Source: Amphibacillus cookii (GTDB lineage Bacteria; Bacillota; Bacilli; Bacillales; Amphibacillaceae). Taken from it: a stretch of 64,000 nucleotides of DNA. The notes beneath the pieces were generated by a model that worked only from the letters and a program-made list of their open reading frames with translations, searched no databases and was not told the origin of the DNA. Shown here piece after piece: positions 1-9,092 of the stretch. Numbering within the stretch: the first letter of the stretch is position 1; every line of letters starts with the position of its first letter. Location of the stretch: assembly GCF_016908375.1 (NCBI RefSeq), contig NZ_JAFBDS010000005.1:124001-188000 (forward strand). The letters run 5' to 3'. The translations under genes were made by a program, and so were the position numbers.

Positions 1-243
1 TTGACAAGCCATTAAAAATTGCATTTCTGCATAAACACTTTGAATCGATTCATCGAATACATCGCCAACGATTAGAATAAAATCAACATTTCTATTAATT
101 GCTAATGCAACTAAGTTATCCAACGCATCAAAAGTGCTCCGCTTTAATTCTTGATATAAATGAGCAGGCAATGTGCTCATGCCTTTAAACGGGCTGTCTA
201 AATGCAAGTCAGCACAATGAATAAAGCTAATCTTCTTTTCCAT
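1..243 (-). CDS. yhaO: YhaO-like metallophosphoesterase, N-terminal part (cut by window edge)
   Basis: An open frame of 81 codons starts at an ATG (243..241) behind a GAGGAGAG ribosome site and runs off the left edge. The translation shows the start of a calcineurin-like phosphoesterase: the FIHCADLHLDSPFKG stretch near residue 7 carries the metal-binding D-x-H motif, and ILIVGDVFDE near residue 58 carries the second GD motif. This matches the YhaO/SbcD-type DNA repair exonuclease family. In B. subtilis yhaO lies beside yhaP and yhaQ, as it does here. Only the first fifth or so of the protein is visible, so its integrity cannot be judged. The gene is separated from yhaP by a terminator and a repeat, so it is probably transcribed from its own promoter. 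Confidence 0.85.
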   Translation of the reverse strand, partial: MEKKISFIHCADLHLDSPFKGMSTLPAHLYQELKRSTFDALDNLVALAINRNVDFILIVGDVFDESIQSVYAEMQFLMACQ

Positions 244-373
244 GAATAGCTCTCCTCGTATACTAGTTTATGGTTGATATTTTGTCTTTTAACTGCTATT
301 AATGTGTTATGATCACTCGGTTACCTTATATACTCTATTTTACCAGACCTTAAAAGCGAATGCACGTTCGTTT

Positions 374-531
374 TATAAAAAAAACCTTCTATCCGTGGGA
401 ATTTTCATTCTTCTCCCACAGATTGTCCGTTGAGTGAATCAGGACATTCGCGTTCGTTGTTTCCCTCCTAAAAATGAGCGCTCCTCTCTATTTTGAGGCG
501 GACGTTTTACGGACGGTTATCTGTGATAAAA
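374..531 (+). repeat. Two-hairpin dispersed repeat, copy A
   Basis: The copy runs from TATAAAA to GTGATAAAA. Hairpin 1 pairs ATCCGTGGGA with TCCCACAGAT. It is followed by the conserved core GTTGAGTGAATCAGGACAT, then a second long imperfect hairpin closed by CGTT..AACG-type pairing, and the end block ACGGACGGTTATCTGTGAT. It shares this layout with 13 other places in the window. Confidence 0.85.
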
Positions 532-604
532 TAACGCTATTGATTCTAGCTTTTTCAGTCCGTTATAAGAACTTAACTTACTAGACTGCTAGGATCTTAA
601 AAAC

Positions 605-700
605 TGGGATTCACTCCTTTTAGAAATGTGTTAACTTTTCTTATACTATTTGAGTTACCACTTCTTTATTAAAATGCTGTACTTTCTAAAGGCATTATAA
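605..700 (+). repeat. Family-3 dispersed repeat, copy 1
   Basis: The block TTTTCTTATACT (near 637-648), followed after a short variable stretch by CCACTTCTTTATT and then ACTTTCTAA, also occurs in the gaps near 18.85 kb, 58.5 kb and 62.1 kb. Boundaries are approximate because the copies are diverged. Confidence 0.45.
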
Positions 701-701
701 A

Positions 702-734
702 AGCCTGATAATCTATTTAATAGACGATCAGGCT
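702..734 (-). terminator. Terminator of yhaP
   Basis: AGCCTGAT (702-709) pairs with ATCAGGCT (727-734), and an inner TCTATT/AATAGA pair extends the stem. On the minus strand the hairpin is followed by TTTTATAATG. It starts 6 bases after the yhaP stop codon. Confidence 0.8.
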
Positions 735-739
735 CTTCA

Positions 740-2008
740 TTATTTATCTTTTTTTGCTAACTGTAGTGCGCGCTTAAAATCTTTAAGCGAACTTCCTTTT
801 CCGTACATGAGCACTCCACCACGGTATACTTTAGCACCTATATAAGCTAATAGTAGAATCGTCAAGATTAAAATTCCAATACTTAATGCCACTTCCCATA
901 CAGGGACCTCTAGTAAACCTACACGCAAAAACATCACCAATGGTGCAAAGAAAGGAATATAAGAAGTAATAGTCACCACACTGGCCTCCGGCATATTGAT
1001 GCCGAACATGGATAACATAAAGGCAACAACAATCAACAGAATAACCGGCATCATTAATTGATTAACATCTTCCATTCGACTTACGAGTGAACCAAGCATT
1101 GCTGATAATGTTGCGTACAATAAGTAGCCGAGTAAAAAGAAGACGACCGCATAGACATAGGTAGATACAGCAATTTCAGAAAAGCCGAATACCTCAAAGA
1201 ATCCACCGACTAACTCATCTTGTACCCGTTCAATCATATAATAGCCTACTACAAAAAACAAACCGATCTGAGTTAACCCAAGTAAGGCTATACCTATTAT
1301 TTTAGCAAACATTTGACTGATTGGCGGTGAACTTGAAATTAATATTTCCATCACCCTTGATGATTTTTCATTGGCAATATCCATAGCAATCATATTCCCA
1401 TAAGTTAAGACGGCGAAATAGAGCACAAATAGCATGACATAGACAAGACCACGAGCCACGCCGATTTCTTCTTCCGATCGAGCCGTACGACCATCTGCTG
1501 TTTCTATTGCTATCGTCTCAAATGCTATCGGTTGATAAATGGATTCAATCACTTCTTGATCGATGCCCGCTTCATTTGTGGCTAAAGCTACCTTATATTG
1601 TTGTAAATAGTTATCAAGTTGATTTTGAACCGATGGATTGATCAACTGATCAGTGTGATAGTTGGCGATAAAATAATCTTGATCGTCTGCTTGTAATGAT
1701 AGCAGTCCAACATATTGACCGTCTAAGATATCCGATTCAGCCTGATCGACTGTCCCTTCAAAATCAACTAATTCGAAACCATGTTCACCTTGTTCAACCT
1801 GTTCACTTAGCCATGGGTAGATATCTTCTGTCTCATCAATAACCGCTACTTGATCGGCACTTCCATCACCATCAAATAAATTCAAAATGAAATCAAGATT
1901 GCCGACAGCCATAATAAAGATTAAAAATAAAGCCGTTGTAATCATAAATGATTTGGATTTCAAACGAGATAAATATGAGTGTAATAAAACGACACCAAAT
2001 TTACGCAT
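740..2008 (-). CDS. yhaP: ABC transporter permease YhaP (NatB-like)
   Basis: This is an integral membrane subunit of an ABC-2 type exporter with about 422 residues. An N-terminal membrane segment near residues 20-45 is followed by a long extracytoplasmic domain to about residue 180. A block of five or six hydrophobic segments then fills residues 185-400, the classic ABC2_membrane_3/NatB layout. I chose the ATG at 2008 because AGGTAGGTG lies 6-7 bases before it. A GTG at 2017 would add three residues but has no good ribosome site. The start overlaps the end of yhaQ by 8 bases, so the two are translationally coupled. B. subtilis has the same yhaQ-yhaP pair. The exported substrate is unknown; sodium export by relatives (NatAB) is only a family clue. 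Confidence 0.88.
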   Translation of the reverse strand: MRKFGVVLLHSYLSRLKSKSFMITTALFLIFIMAVGNLDFILNLFDGDGSADQVAVIDETEDIYPWLSEQVEQGEHGFELVDFEGTVDQAESDILDGQYVGLLSLQADDQDYFIANYHTDQLINPSVQNQLDNYLQQYKVALATNEAGIDQEVIESIYQPIAFETIAIETADGRTARSEEEIGVARGLVYVMLFVLYFAVLTYGNMIAMDIANEKSSRVMEILISSSPPISQMFAKIIGIALLGLTQIGLFFVVGYYMIERVQDELVGGFFEVFGFSEIAVSTYVYAVVFFLLGYLLYATLSAMLGSLVSRMEDVNQLMMPVILLIVVAFMLSMFGINMPEASVVTITSYIPFFAPLVMFLRVGLLEVPVWEVALSIGILILTILLLAYIGAKVYRGGVLMYGKGSSLKDFKRALQLAKKDK

Positions 2009-2900
2009 ACGATTCACCTACCTTTTCGATAAAAATATCGTTTAAGGATGGTTCCTCTAAAGCAAATTTACGAACAAAACCCTTTTGGTGTAATTGTTCC
2101 AAAATAGCTTGAGAAACATCTTCATTTTCAATTTGCAGAATACAACCCTCAGGTGTTAATTTTTGATTGTCTACTCCATCGATCGTTTTTAAGAAGCTTA
2201 AATCAAAATCAGCATGAATAAATAAATTCTTTTTACCAAAAGAACGTTTCACCTCTTTTAATGCCCCATGAACGATCGGTTTACCATATTGCATGATACA
2301 AAGATATTCGCATAATTCTTCTACTGTTCCCATTTGATGGGAAGAGAAAACAATGGTTGTTCCTTGTTCTTTTAATTCAACCACAGCATTTTTTAGCAAC
2401 TCAACATTGACAGGATCTAAACCAGTAAAGGGTTCATCAAGAATTAATAATTTAGGTTTATGAATCACCGCTGAAATAAACTGGATTTTTTGTTGATTTC
2501 CTTTTGATAACTCTTCTACTTTCTTTTCTAAATAATCAGTAATATTGAAGCGCTCTAGCCATTTATTTAATTCTGTTAGTATCTCCTTTTTGTCCATACC
2601 TCTTAAACGACCTAAATAAATAATTTGGTCTTTAACCTTCAATTTAGGATATAAACCACGTTCTTCAGGCAGATAACCAATCTGATCTGTTCGCTGATAA
2701 TTAATGGGTTCGCCCTCCCAAGTAATCTTACCTTCTGTTGCATCAATCAAACCTAAAATCATTCGAAACGTCGTTGTCTTCCCTGCGCCGTTAGATCCTA
2801 AAAAACCAAAAATTTGACCCTCCGGGATGTCAAGGGATAGCTGATCAACAGCTGTAAATTTACCATAACATTTAGTAACATTTTCTATATGTAATGACAT
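2001..2900 (-). CDS. yhaQ: ABC transporter ATP-binding protein YhaQ
   Basis: This is the nucleotide-binding subunit of the YhaQP exporter, about 299 residues. Walker A is GSNGAGKT (residues 35-42), the ABC signature is LSKGNQQK near residue 133, and Walker B is LLILDEP near 154. The C-terminal 80 residues form the extension found in the NatA/DRA family. The ATG at 2900 has AAGGGAG seven bases upstream and is preferred over the ATG at 2906, which sits too close to that site. The promoter upstream lies inside a nested palindrome (3012-3062), so expression is probably repressor controlled. Confidence 0.88.
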   Translation of the reverse strand: MSLHIENVTKCYGKFTAVDQLSLDIPEGQIFGFLGSNGAGKTTTFRMILGLIDATEGKITWEGEPINYQRTDQIGYLPEERGLYPKLKVKDQIIYLGRLRGMDKKEILTELNKWLERFNITDYLEKKVEELSKGNQQKIQFISAVIHKPKLLILDEPFTGLDPVNVELLKNAVVELKEQGTTIVFSSHQMGTVEELCEYLCIMQYGKPIVHGALKEVKRSFGKKNLFIHADFDLSFLKTIDGVDNQKLTPEGCILQIENEDVSQAILEQLHQKGFVRKFALEEPSLNDIFIEKVGESYA

Positions 2901-3011
2901 CTCCATACTCCCTTCATCATTTTTCCTAAGAAGTCGCCTTCTAATTGATCACTTTGATCATAAAACGTGTTCTTTATCAATCACAGATGATCGACAAAAA
3001 TAAATGTCATA

Positions 3012-3062
3012 TTGACAACTTTCTTTGTCAATATTGTAACGGATGACAAGAAAAGTTGTCAA
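3012..3062 (-). promoter_or_regulatory. Promoter of yhaQP inside a nested palindrome (candidate operator)
   Basis: TTGACAACTTT (3012-3022) and AAAGTTGTCAA (3052-3062) form a perfect 11-bp inverted repeat. Within it TTGTCA (3025-3030) and TGACAA (3044-3049) form a second one. On the minus strand TTGACA (3062-3057) and TACAAT (3038-3033) are separated by 18 bases and read as -35 and -10. Half-sites overlapping both promoter boxes suggest a dimeric repressor, but its identity is unknown. Confidence 0.6.
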
Positions 3063-3210
3063 TAGTTCTGGTCTATATTTTTTGAAAAAATAAAAGCTAA
3101 CAACTATTAAATCAAGTGGAAATCCAATCGGCGGGATGCTCTGAAGAGCTATCACCCGAAGAGCCTATTCTTAACATTCATATTTGAGACCTTAGCTAAA
3201 ACTATACGTT

Positions 3211-3259
3211 ATAGAAAACTGCACCCTTCATTGTTAAGTCACTAACAATGAAGGGTGCA
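3211..3259 (-). terminator. Terminator of crh
   Basis: TGCACCCTTCATTGTTA (3220-3236) pairs perfectly over 17 bp with TAACAATGAAGGGTGCA (3243-3259) around a six-base loop. On the minus strand it is followed by GTTTTC. It lies just downstream of crh. Confidence 0.9.
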
Positions 3260-3291
3260 GGTGATCTAAAGGTGACTTTGTTTATAGAAAA

Positions 3292-3549
3292 TTACGACGG
3301 ATTGGATAAAAAATTAGCTAAGACATCAATCGCCTCTTGATCGTCATCTCCATCACTTAGTAATGTAATGGTATCGCCGTTAGTGACGGCTAAGCTTAAC
3401 AAGCCCATAATACTTTTAGCATTGACACGTCTGTTTGCCTTTTCCAAAAAAATTTCTGAGACATAACTATTTGCCTTTTGTACAAATTCAGATGCGATCC
3501 CAGCTTGTAAGCCCGGATTAACAGCAACAACCAATGTTTTTTCTACCAT
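3292..3549 (-). CDS. crh: Crh, catabolite repression HPr-like protein
   Basis: Crh is a paralogue of HPr that is phosphorylated on Ser46 by HprK and serves as a co-repressor for CcpA. The ATG at 3549 with AAAGGAG eight bases upstream gives 85 residues, exactly the usual Crh length. An upstream in-frame start at 3576 lacks such support. The site that holds the phosphocarrier His15 in HPr reads GLQAGIA here, so His is replaced by Gln, the hallmark of Crh. The seryl phosphorylation region NAKSIMGLLSLA is intact. The kinase HprK is encoded at 15.7 kb. In B. subtilis crh directly follows whiA; here about 840 bp of repeats intervene. Confidence 0.93.
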   Translation of the reverse strand: MVEKTLVVAVNPGLQAGIASEFVQKANSYVSEIFLEKANRRVNAKSIMGLLSLAVTNGDTITLLSDGDDDQEAIDVLANFLSNPS

Positions 3550-3677
3550 GCCATAAGCTCCTTTCCATTTGACCACTCAAACGATAACAGCATATGTCCC
3601 TTGATCGATTTTTATACCTAGCTAATAAGTGTGTAATCCTCCTTTCCGTGCAGATTCTTAACATTAATTTCTACCCC

Positions 3678-3822
3678 TTTATCACAGATAACCGTCCGTA
3701 AAATGCCTAGCTCAAAATATAGATTACAATTAAATCTATTTAAATGGGCGATAACGGACGCGAATCTCCTGATTCACTCAACGACCAATCCGTGGGAGAA
3801 GAACGAAAACGCTCACGGATTA
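3678..3822 (-). repeat. Two-hairpin dispersed repeat, copy B (inverted)
   Basis: On the plus strand it begins TTTATCACAGATAACCGTCC, contains the reverse of the core (TCCTGATTCACTCAACGAC) and ends with hairpin 1, where AATCCGTGGG can pair with CTCACGGATT. It is in opposite orientation to most copies. Confidence 0.85.
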
Positions 3823-3844
3823 TACTGAACCCCAAAAGTTAGAC

Positions 3845-4371
3845 TAATTACTCAACTTTCGCACACTGAGAATAGTCATTCAACCTTGATCGTGTTCAAT
3901 AGACGCGGTATTCAATAGGCTTGTTGACTTTACTTCTGCATGGATGGATGTGCCGCATACGTTTAGAATGTTATGTCGTTCCGAAAAGCAAGGGATTCGC
4001 TTTTCGCGGGGCTGGCTTCAGCTAACTTTAGAAGCTAAGAGCGCTTCTAAAGTGGATCTTCAGCTCATCCTATTCCCGCAGAAGTCTCACCTCTTGCTTA
4101 TCTCCACTAAGACTGGGTGGGGGCCGATGTCTTCATGATCTACATGTGTAAATCTGACGCCCACGGCTAGGGAGACACTGCGTTTACCAAGATGTCTCCC
4201 TTGTGCTTGGGAGAGTGAAAGCGGAACATAGCTCACCTGCGCCTCTAAAACGAAAGGTTTATAATCAATCGAAAATCTATATTCAAAGGCAACGCCTATT
4301 TTTAATATTAGGTCTACCCTTATGCTATCTTGGCTGAACCTGAAAATTTAGATGAGAAAGTTGAGTAATTA
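3845..4371. repeat. Region bounded by perfect 16-bp inverted repeats
   Basis: TAATTACTCAACTTTC (3845-3860) and its exact complement GAAAGTTGAGTAATTA (4356-4371) enclose 495 bp that contain family-2 repeat copy 1 and no plausible gene. The right arm lies 14 bases from the whiA stop codon. A similar GAAAGTTGAGTTATT abuts the lgt stop at 14711-14725. This looks like a non-autonomous mobile unit, but no target duplication was recognised. Confidence 0.55.
3930..4132 (+). repeat. Family-2 dispersed repeat, copy 1 (with hairpin module)
   Basis: The copy shares TGCCGCATACGTTTAG, TCGTTCCGAAAAGCAA, GATTCGCTTTTCGCGGGG, CTATTCCCGCAGAAGTCT and TTGCTTATCTCCACT with the copy at 14.46 kb. It also has an extra module between two CTTCAGCT direct repeats whose ACTTTAGAAGC and GCTTCTAAAGT arms form an 11-bp stem. 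Confidence 0.75.
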
Positions 4372-4385
4372 TTTAACCGTTCCAA

Positions 4386-5351
4386 TCAAGATTGTTGTGT
4401 AGAATTACTTAACATATGATGCTCAGCTCTTAACTGTTCAGCAAATTGGTCGATTTTTTTCAAGCGATGATTAATTCCTGATTTACTAATCTTCGTTCCA
4501 CTAACAAGTTCACCTAATTCTTTTAATGAGACATCTTGATGCTCGATCCGTAGTCTCGCTATCTCTTGTAATTTATCAGGTAATGCTTCTATACCTACTA
4601 CTTTCTCAATAAACTTAATATTTTCAACTTGTCTAAAAGCTGCACCAATCGTTTTATTTAAATTTGCAGTCTCACAATTAACAAGGCGGTTAACAGAGTT
4701 GCGCATATCTCGCATGATACGGACATCTTCAAACTTTAACAATGCTTGGTGTGCACCTGTATAATTTAAGAATTCAGTGATTTTCTCCGCTTCTTTTATA
4801 TAAGTGATATAACCGTTACGTCGTTCAAGAATACGGGCATGTAACCCAAACGCATTCATTAATTGGCATAAAGAATCATTATGTTCTTGATAAGCATTGG
4901 CTATTTCTAAATGATAAGAAGATGTCTCAGGATTGTTTATTGAGCCACCCGCTAAAAACGCCCCTCTTAAGTACGCACGTTTACAACATTCTTTCTTTAA
5001 ATACTTGTCAGAAATCGTTCTAATTAATGAAATGGGTTCAGATAAGATCGCTAAATCATTTAATAACGCTTTAGCTCCTTCTTCAATCCGTACAATGTAA
5101 ACATTATTTTTTTTTAATTTCATTTTTTTCCGAACCAATAACTTAATGGGATAAGGATACAATGATCGAATTAATGTGTACATACGCCGGGCAATAGCAG
5201 CATTTTCAGTTTGAACATCTAATAGATAAGATCGTTTAGCAATCGATATCGCACCATTCATTCGTATAAGCGCTGCTAATTCTGCTTGTTGACAACACGG
5301 TTTATTATCAATCTGTGTCATTTCCTTTTTAATTTCTGATGCAAAAGACAT
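4386..5351 (-). CDS. whiA: WhiA family sporulation/cell-division regulator
   Basis: WhiA is a DNA-binding protein with a degenerate LAGLIDADG homing-endonuclease-like domain and a C-terminal helix-turn-helix. In B. subtilis (YvcL) it affects cell division and chromosome segregation. The 321-residue length is normal. The [13 protein letters not shown] stretch near residue 128 lies in the endonuclease-like fold. The C-terminal block [20 protein letters not shown] near residue 280 is the recognition HTH. The start at 5351 has GAAAGGTGAG upstream, and only 7 bases separate it from the end of yvcK, so it is in the Nudix-rapZ-yvcK operon. Confidence 0.95.
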   Translation of the reverse strand: MSFASEIKKEMTQIDNKPCCQQAELAALIRMNGAISIAKRSYLLDVQTENAAIARRMYTLIRSLYPYPIKLLVRKKMKLKKNNVYIVRIEEGAKALLNDLAILSEPISLIRTISDKYLKKECCKRAYLRGAFLAGGSINNPETSSYHLEIANAYQEHNDSLCQLMNAFGLHARILERRNGYITYIKEAEKITEFLNYTGAHQALLKFEDVRIMRDMRNSVNRLVNCETANLNKTIGAAFRQVENIKFIEKVVGIEALPDKLQEIARLRIEHQDVSLKELGELVSGTKISKSGINHRLKKIDQFAEQLRAEHHMLSNSTQQS

Positions 5352-5358
5352 GGCTTAC

Positions 5359-6342
5359 TCACCTTTCTTTATCATGCTCAGTTTTAGTGATATCAATCAA
5401 CGAACAGAGTAATTGGGCGACTTTATTGTTATCATGACGTAATAATCGTTTATGGTCATCAATAATGTCAGCTTCAATAATTTCCATACCTAGAAGATCA
5501 AGGCGTTCTCGATCATAATCTACAGGCGTTGCATTTTCTTCTGCATATTTGATCCGCATTGACTCCGTAATGTCTTGATTATGAACCAAGATCTTATCGA
5601 TACACCCTTCACCAACATGATCAATAATAGCCTGAGCATGGTCAGCGGCTGAATAATCATCAGTTTCTCCCGCCTGTGTCATAACGTTACACACGTAGAC
5701 AACTTTTCCTTCTGCTTCTCTTAATGCATCAGCAATTTGAGGCACAACAAGGTTCGGTAATGTGCTGGTATACAAGCTTCCTGGTGATATAACAACTAAA
5801 TCAGCTTCTCTTACTGCTTTGACCGCTTCAGGCAAAGGTTCAACAGCTTCAGGTTCAATAAATACGCGCTTAATTCTTTTCTTAGCTAAAGGAATTTTTG
5901 ATTCACCAGAAACAATTTCACCATCTAACATTTCAGCATGTAAAAACATATTTTGATTGGCAATCGGATAAATTCGCCCTTTCACATTAAAGACACGGGC
6001 TATCTCCTTGATTCCATTATAGAAATCTCCGGTTACCGCAGTCATTGCGGCCAAGATTAAATTGCCCATTGTATGTCCCATTAGACCATTACCATTTTGA
6101 AAACGGTGTTGGAAAAATTGTTCCATTATCGGCTCAACTTCTGCTAGCGCTGCAATTACATTTCGGATGTCACCAGGTGCGGGCATCGCCATTTCTGTTC
6201 TTAGCCGACCAGAGCTTCCCCCGTCATCTGCTACCGTTACAATAGCAGATAAATGGATTGGATAATGCTTTAACCCCCGTAAAAGGACAGGCATCCCAGT
6301 GCCTCCACCTAGTACAGCAACTGTTTTTTTATCTACTTGCAT
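5359..6342 (-). CDS. yvcK: YvcK, gluconeogenesis/cell-shape factor (CofD-like)
   Basis: This 327-residue protein belongs to the YvcK/CofD-like family, which binds UDP-GlcNAc. In B. subtilis it is required for normal morphology and growth on gluconeogenic carbon sources. The N-terminal VLGGGTGMPVLLRGLK (from about residue 10) is the family nucleotide-binding loop, and VADDGGSSGRLR follows near residue 38. The MGHTMGNLILAA and VISPGSLYTSTLPNL blocks are also typical. It lies between rapZ (4-base gap) and whiA, the standard order. Confidence 0.95.
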   Translation of the reverse strand: MQVDKKTVAVLGGGTGMPVLLRGLKHYPIHLSAIVTVADDGGSSGRLRTEMAMPAPGDIRNVIAALAEVEPIMEQFFQHRFQNGNGLMGHTMGNLILAAMTAVTGDFYNGIKEIARVFNVKGRIYPIANQNMFLHAEMLDGEIVSGESKIPLAKKRIKRVFIEPEAVEPLPEAVKAVREADLVVISPGSLYTSTLPNLVVPQIADALREAEGKVVYVCNVMTQAGETDDYSAADHAQAIIDHVGEGCIDKILVHNQDITESMRIKYAEENATPVDYDRERLDLLGMEIIEADIIDDHKRLLRHDNNKVAQLLCSLIDITKTEHDKER

Positions 6343-6346
6343 TTAT

Positions 6347-7228
6347 CTAATGTCCCTTTCTTTTATCAATGTCACGATGTGCAACATGGGTAATATATTG
6401 ATTGGAGAAATGTTTAGCAATGTGCTCCGCTAAGGCGACGGATCGATGTTGTCCTCCTGTACAGCCAATTGCAATAACGAGCTGAGACTTTCCTTCTTTC
6501 TTATATTGAGGAAGCATAAAAGCAAGCAAATCAAGTAGCTTTTCAATAAATTTCTGTGTTTCCGTCCATTTAAATACATAATCTACGACATCCTTTGTTA
6601 ACCCAGTTAATGGTTGAAGATGCTCAACATAGTGAGGGTTCGGTAAAAATCGGACATCAAAGACGAGATCAGCATCAATCGGCATGCCATATTTAAAACC
6701 AAATGACAGTGTATGAATCGAAAAGATCTGTTGTTCTTCTTCCCCGTATTTCTGCACAATTTTTTCCCTAAGTGCTTTCGGTTTTAAAGTTGTCGTATCA
6801 ATAAAATGTTGAGCCCGACCCCTTAATTCACTTAATATTCTTCGCTCCTGTTGGATACCTTCTAACGGTAATCCTTCAGGTGCTAACGGGTGTTGACGTC
6901 TCGTTTCTTTATATCGTGATACAAGTACTTTATCTTGAGCATCGAGAAACAGGATATGTTCTTCTAACCATGACGAATCTGTTAAATGATCAAGGGCATC
7001 AAATAAAGAGTCAAAGAATTCTCTACCTCTTAAGTCCATAACAAGTGCTACTTTGTTAATATTATTCGTTGCATCCTTCATCAACTCTAAAAATTTAGGT
7101 AATAAAGCAGGGGGCAAATTATCAACACAGTAATAGCCTAAATCTTCGAAACTTTGAACAGCAACCGTTTTCCCTGCACCTGACATTCCTGTAATAATAA
7201 CGAGTTTCGTCTCATCTTTTCCAATCAT
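6347..7228 (-). CDS. rapZ: RapZ (YvcJ) RNase adapter / nucleotide-binding protein
   Basis: This 293-residue P-loop protein has Walker [11 protein letters not shown] at residues 12-21. The C-terminal domain carries the conserved [17 protein letters not shown] stretch near residue 252. E. coli RapZ delivers GlmZ RNA to RNase E and senses glucosamine-6-phosphate. In Bacillus the homologue YvcJ is a GTPase whose loss affects competence. The start at 7228 has AGGAAGTGATG in front. The gene is the second in the operon, after the Nudix gene. Confidence 0.95.
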   Translation of the reverse strand: MIGKDETKLVIITGMSGAGKTVAVQSFEDLGYYCVDNLPPALLPKFLELMKDATNNINKVALVMDLRGREFFDSLFDALDHLTDSSWLEEHILFLDAQDKVLVSRYKETRRQHPLAPEGLPLEGIQQERRILSELRGRAQHFIDTTTLKPKALREKIVQKYGEEEQQIFSIHTLSFGFKYGMPIDADLVFDVRFLPNPHYVEHLQPLTGLTKDVVDYVFKWTETQKFIEKLLDLLAFMLPQYKKEGKSQLVIAIGCTGGQHRSVALAEHIAKHFSNQYITHVAHRDIDKRKGH

Positions 7229-7249
7229 TTCATCACTTCCTGTCTTTAA

Positions 7250-7708
7250 TTAACTTTGATTAACACGATAGTTAATTAATTGATCATGTTGATCTAATGC
7301 AAAGCTTGCAAAGATCTGTTGATTAAGTTCAATCACAGCTCTATGGATGACTTTATCACTTGGGGCAGTGGGAATGGTAGCTAATTCAGCGATATCAATC
7401 CATTCAAGCTCCCCTTCTGAGCACTCTTCCACTAACTCACCAGAAAACTGATCCGCTTTAAAAGTAAACATCATCCACTCATTTGTAGGAGACTGCGCTG
7501 ATTCTTTTATCATCGTTGCGACACTGTATAGTTTAGGGTTAATCAAGAGCAACCCTGTTTCTTCTCTAACTTCTCTAATCACAGCTTCTTGAATCGATTC
7601 ACCAACTTCCATCTTTCCACCTGGCATCGCATACCAACCGTAGCGTGGCTTTTTCAATAAGAGAACCTGATGATTATTCATAATTAAGCAATTGGTGACA
7701 CGCTGCAA
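7250..7708 (-). CDS. yvcI: Nudix hydrolase (YvcI-like)
   Basis: This 152-residue protein has a complete Nudix box spanning residues 31-53: it begins GGKMEVGES and ends REVREETGL, so the metal-binding glutamates are present. The substrate is not predictable from sequence. The start is a TTG at 7708 preceded by GAGAGTGAA; no better ATG lies near it, and the N-terminus RVTNCLIMNNHQVLLLKKP fits the family. It is the first gene of the operon ahead of rapZ, as in B. subtilis, where the gene is yvcI. Confidence 0.88.
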   Translation of the reverse strand: MQRVTNCLIMNNHQVLLLKKPRYGWYAMPGGKMEVGESIQEAVIREVREETGLLLINPKLYSVATMIKESAQSPTNEWMMFTFKADQFSGELVEECSEGELEWIDIAELATIPTAPSDKVIHRAVIELNQQIFASFALDQHDQLINYRVNQS

Positions 7709-7742
7709 ATCTATTCACTCTCTTCGTTTATATTCATCATTC

Positions 7743-7776
7743 ATTATACTATAACCGTTAGACGCTGACTAGTGAA
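7743..7776 (-). promoter_or_regulatory. Promoter of the Nudix-rapZ-yvcK-whiA operon
   Basis: On the minus strand TTCACT (7776-7771) and TATAGT (7753-7748) lie 17 bases apart, and a TATAAT overlaps directly downstream (7748-7743). The distance to the TTG start is about 35 bases. The -35 box is imperfect. Confidence 0.45.
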
Positions 7777-7863
7777 CATGCTTTAACATGATGCGAGTAT
7801 TTCCTGCTACTTGAGAATAAATACTCACAAATCATTTAACCATATATTCCTATCTTAAAATAC

Positions 7864-7894
7864 AAAAAAAAGACACAGACCATGTCTGTGCGTC
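7864..7894 (-). terminator. Terminator of trxB
   Basis: CACAGAC and GTCTGTG pair around a short loop, and on the minus strand the hairpin is followed by an unbroken run of eight T. It lies about 150 bases past the trxB stop. Confidence 0.7.
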
Positions 7895-8047
7895 AATTCA
7901 TATATTTAAAAAAGGGGGTTAATTAATTATTTATAGTATACCCCATTCGTGTTTCATCCGTGTTACAGTGGCATTAAGTTCAAGTAAAGATTGGTTAATT
8001 TACACTTAAACGCTACTTTCACTCATTTAATCTTATTACAACAAGAA

Positions 8048-9016
<969 letters not shown>

Positions 9017-9092
9017 TTACTCATTTTTTCATAATTGCAATGGTCACTATACCCATTATCGTATTTTTCAAACAAATCGTCTATTTATCTGC

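Larger units (their letters stand above)
244..739. other. Intergenic region with two repeat elements and a terminator
   Basis: No gene is visible in this 496-bp gap between yhaP and yhaO. It holds a copy of the two-hairpin repeat (374-531), a family-3 repeat copy (about 605-700) and the yhaP terminator (702-734). A promoter for yhaO is expected near 250-360 but no convincing -35/-10 pair was found. Confidence 0.6.
3550..4385. other. Repeat-filled gap between whiA and crh
   Basis: No gene is supported in this 836-bp gap. It contains an inverted copy of the two-hairpin repeat (3678-3822) and a family-2 repeat (about 3930-4132), the latter inside a pair of perfect 16-bp inverted repeats (3845-3860 and 4356-4371). 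A 64-codon plus-strand frame at 3944-4138 lies wholly inside the repeat and is not a credible gene. Confidence 0.7.
7709..8047. other. Intergenic region: operon promoter and trxB terminator
   Basis: The gap carries a candidate promoter for the Nudix-rapZ-yvcK-whiA operon (7743-7776) and a hairpin terminator for trxB (7864-7894). Nothing else is recognised between 7895 and 8047. Confidence 0.6.

Noticed and set aside
2958-3155. A 65-codon minus-strand frame between yhaQ and crh
   Set aside because: It overlaps the yhaQ promoter and palindromic operator and has no ribosome site or family features.
3824-3846. CCCCAAAAGTTAGAC as the end of an IS3-family insertion sequence
   Set aside because: It resembles such ends, but there is no transposase frame and no partner end nearby; at most a relic.
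3944-4138. A 64-codon plus-strand frame as a small gene
   Set aside because: It lies wholly within a family-2 repeat, has no ribosome site and its protein has no family features.
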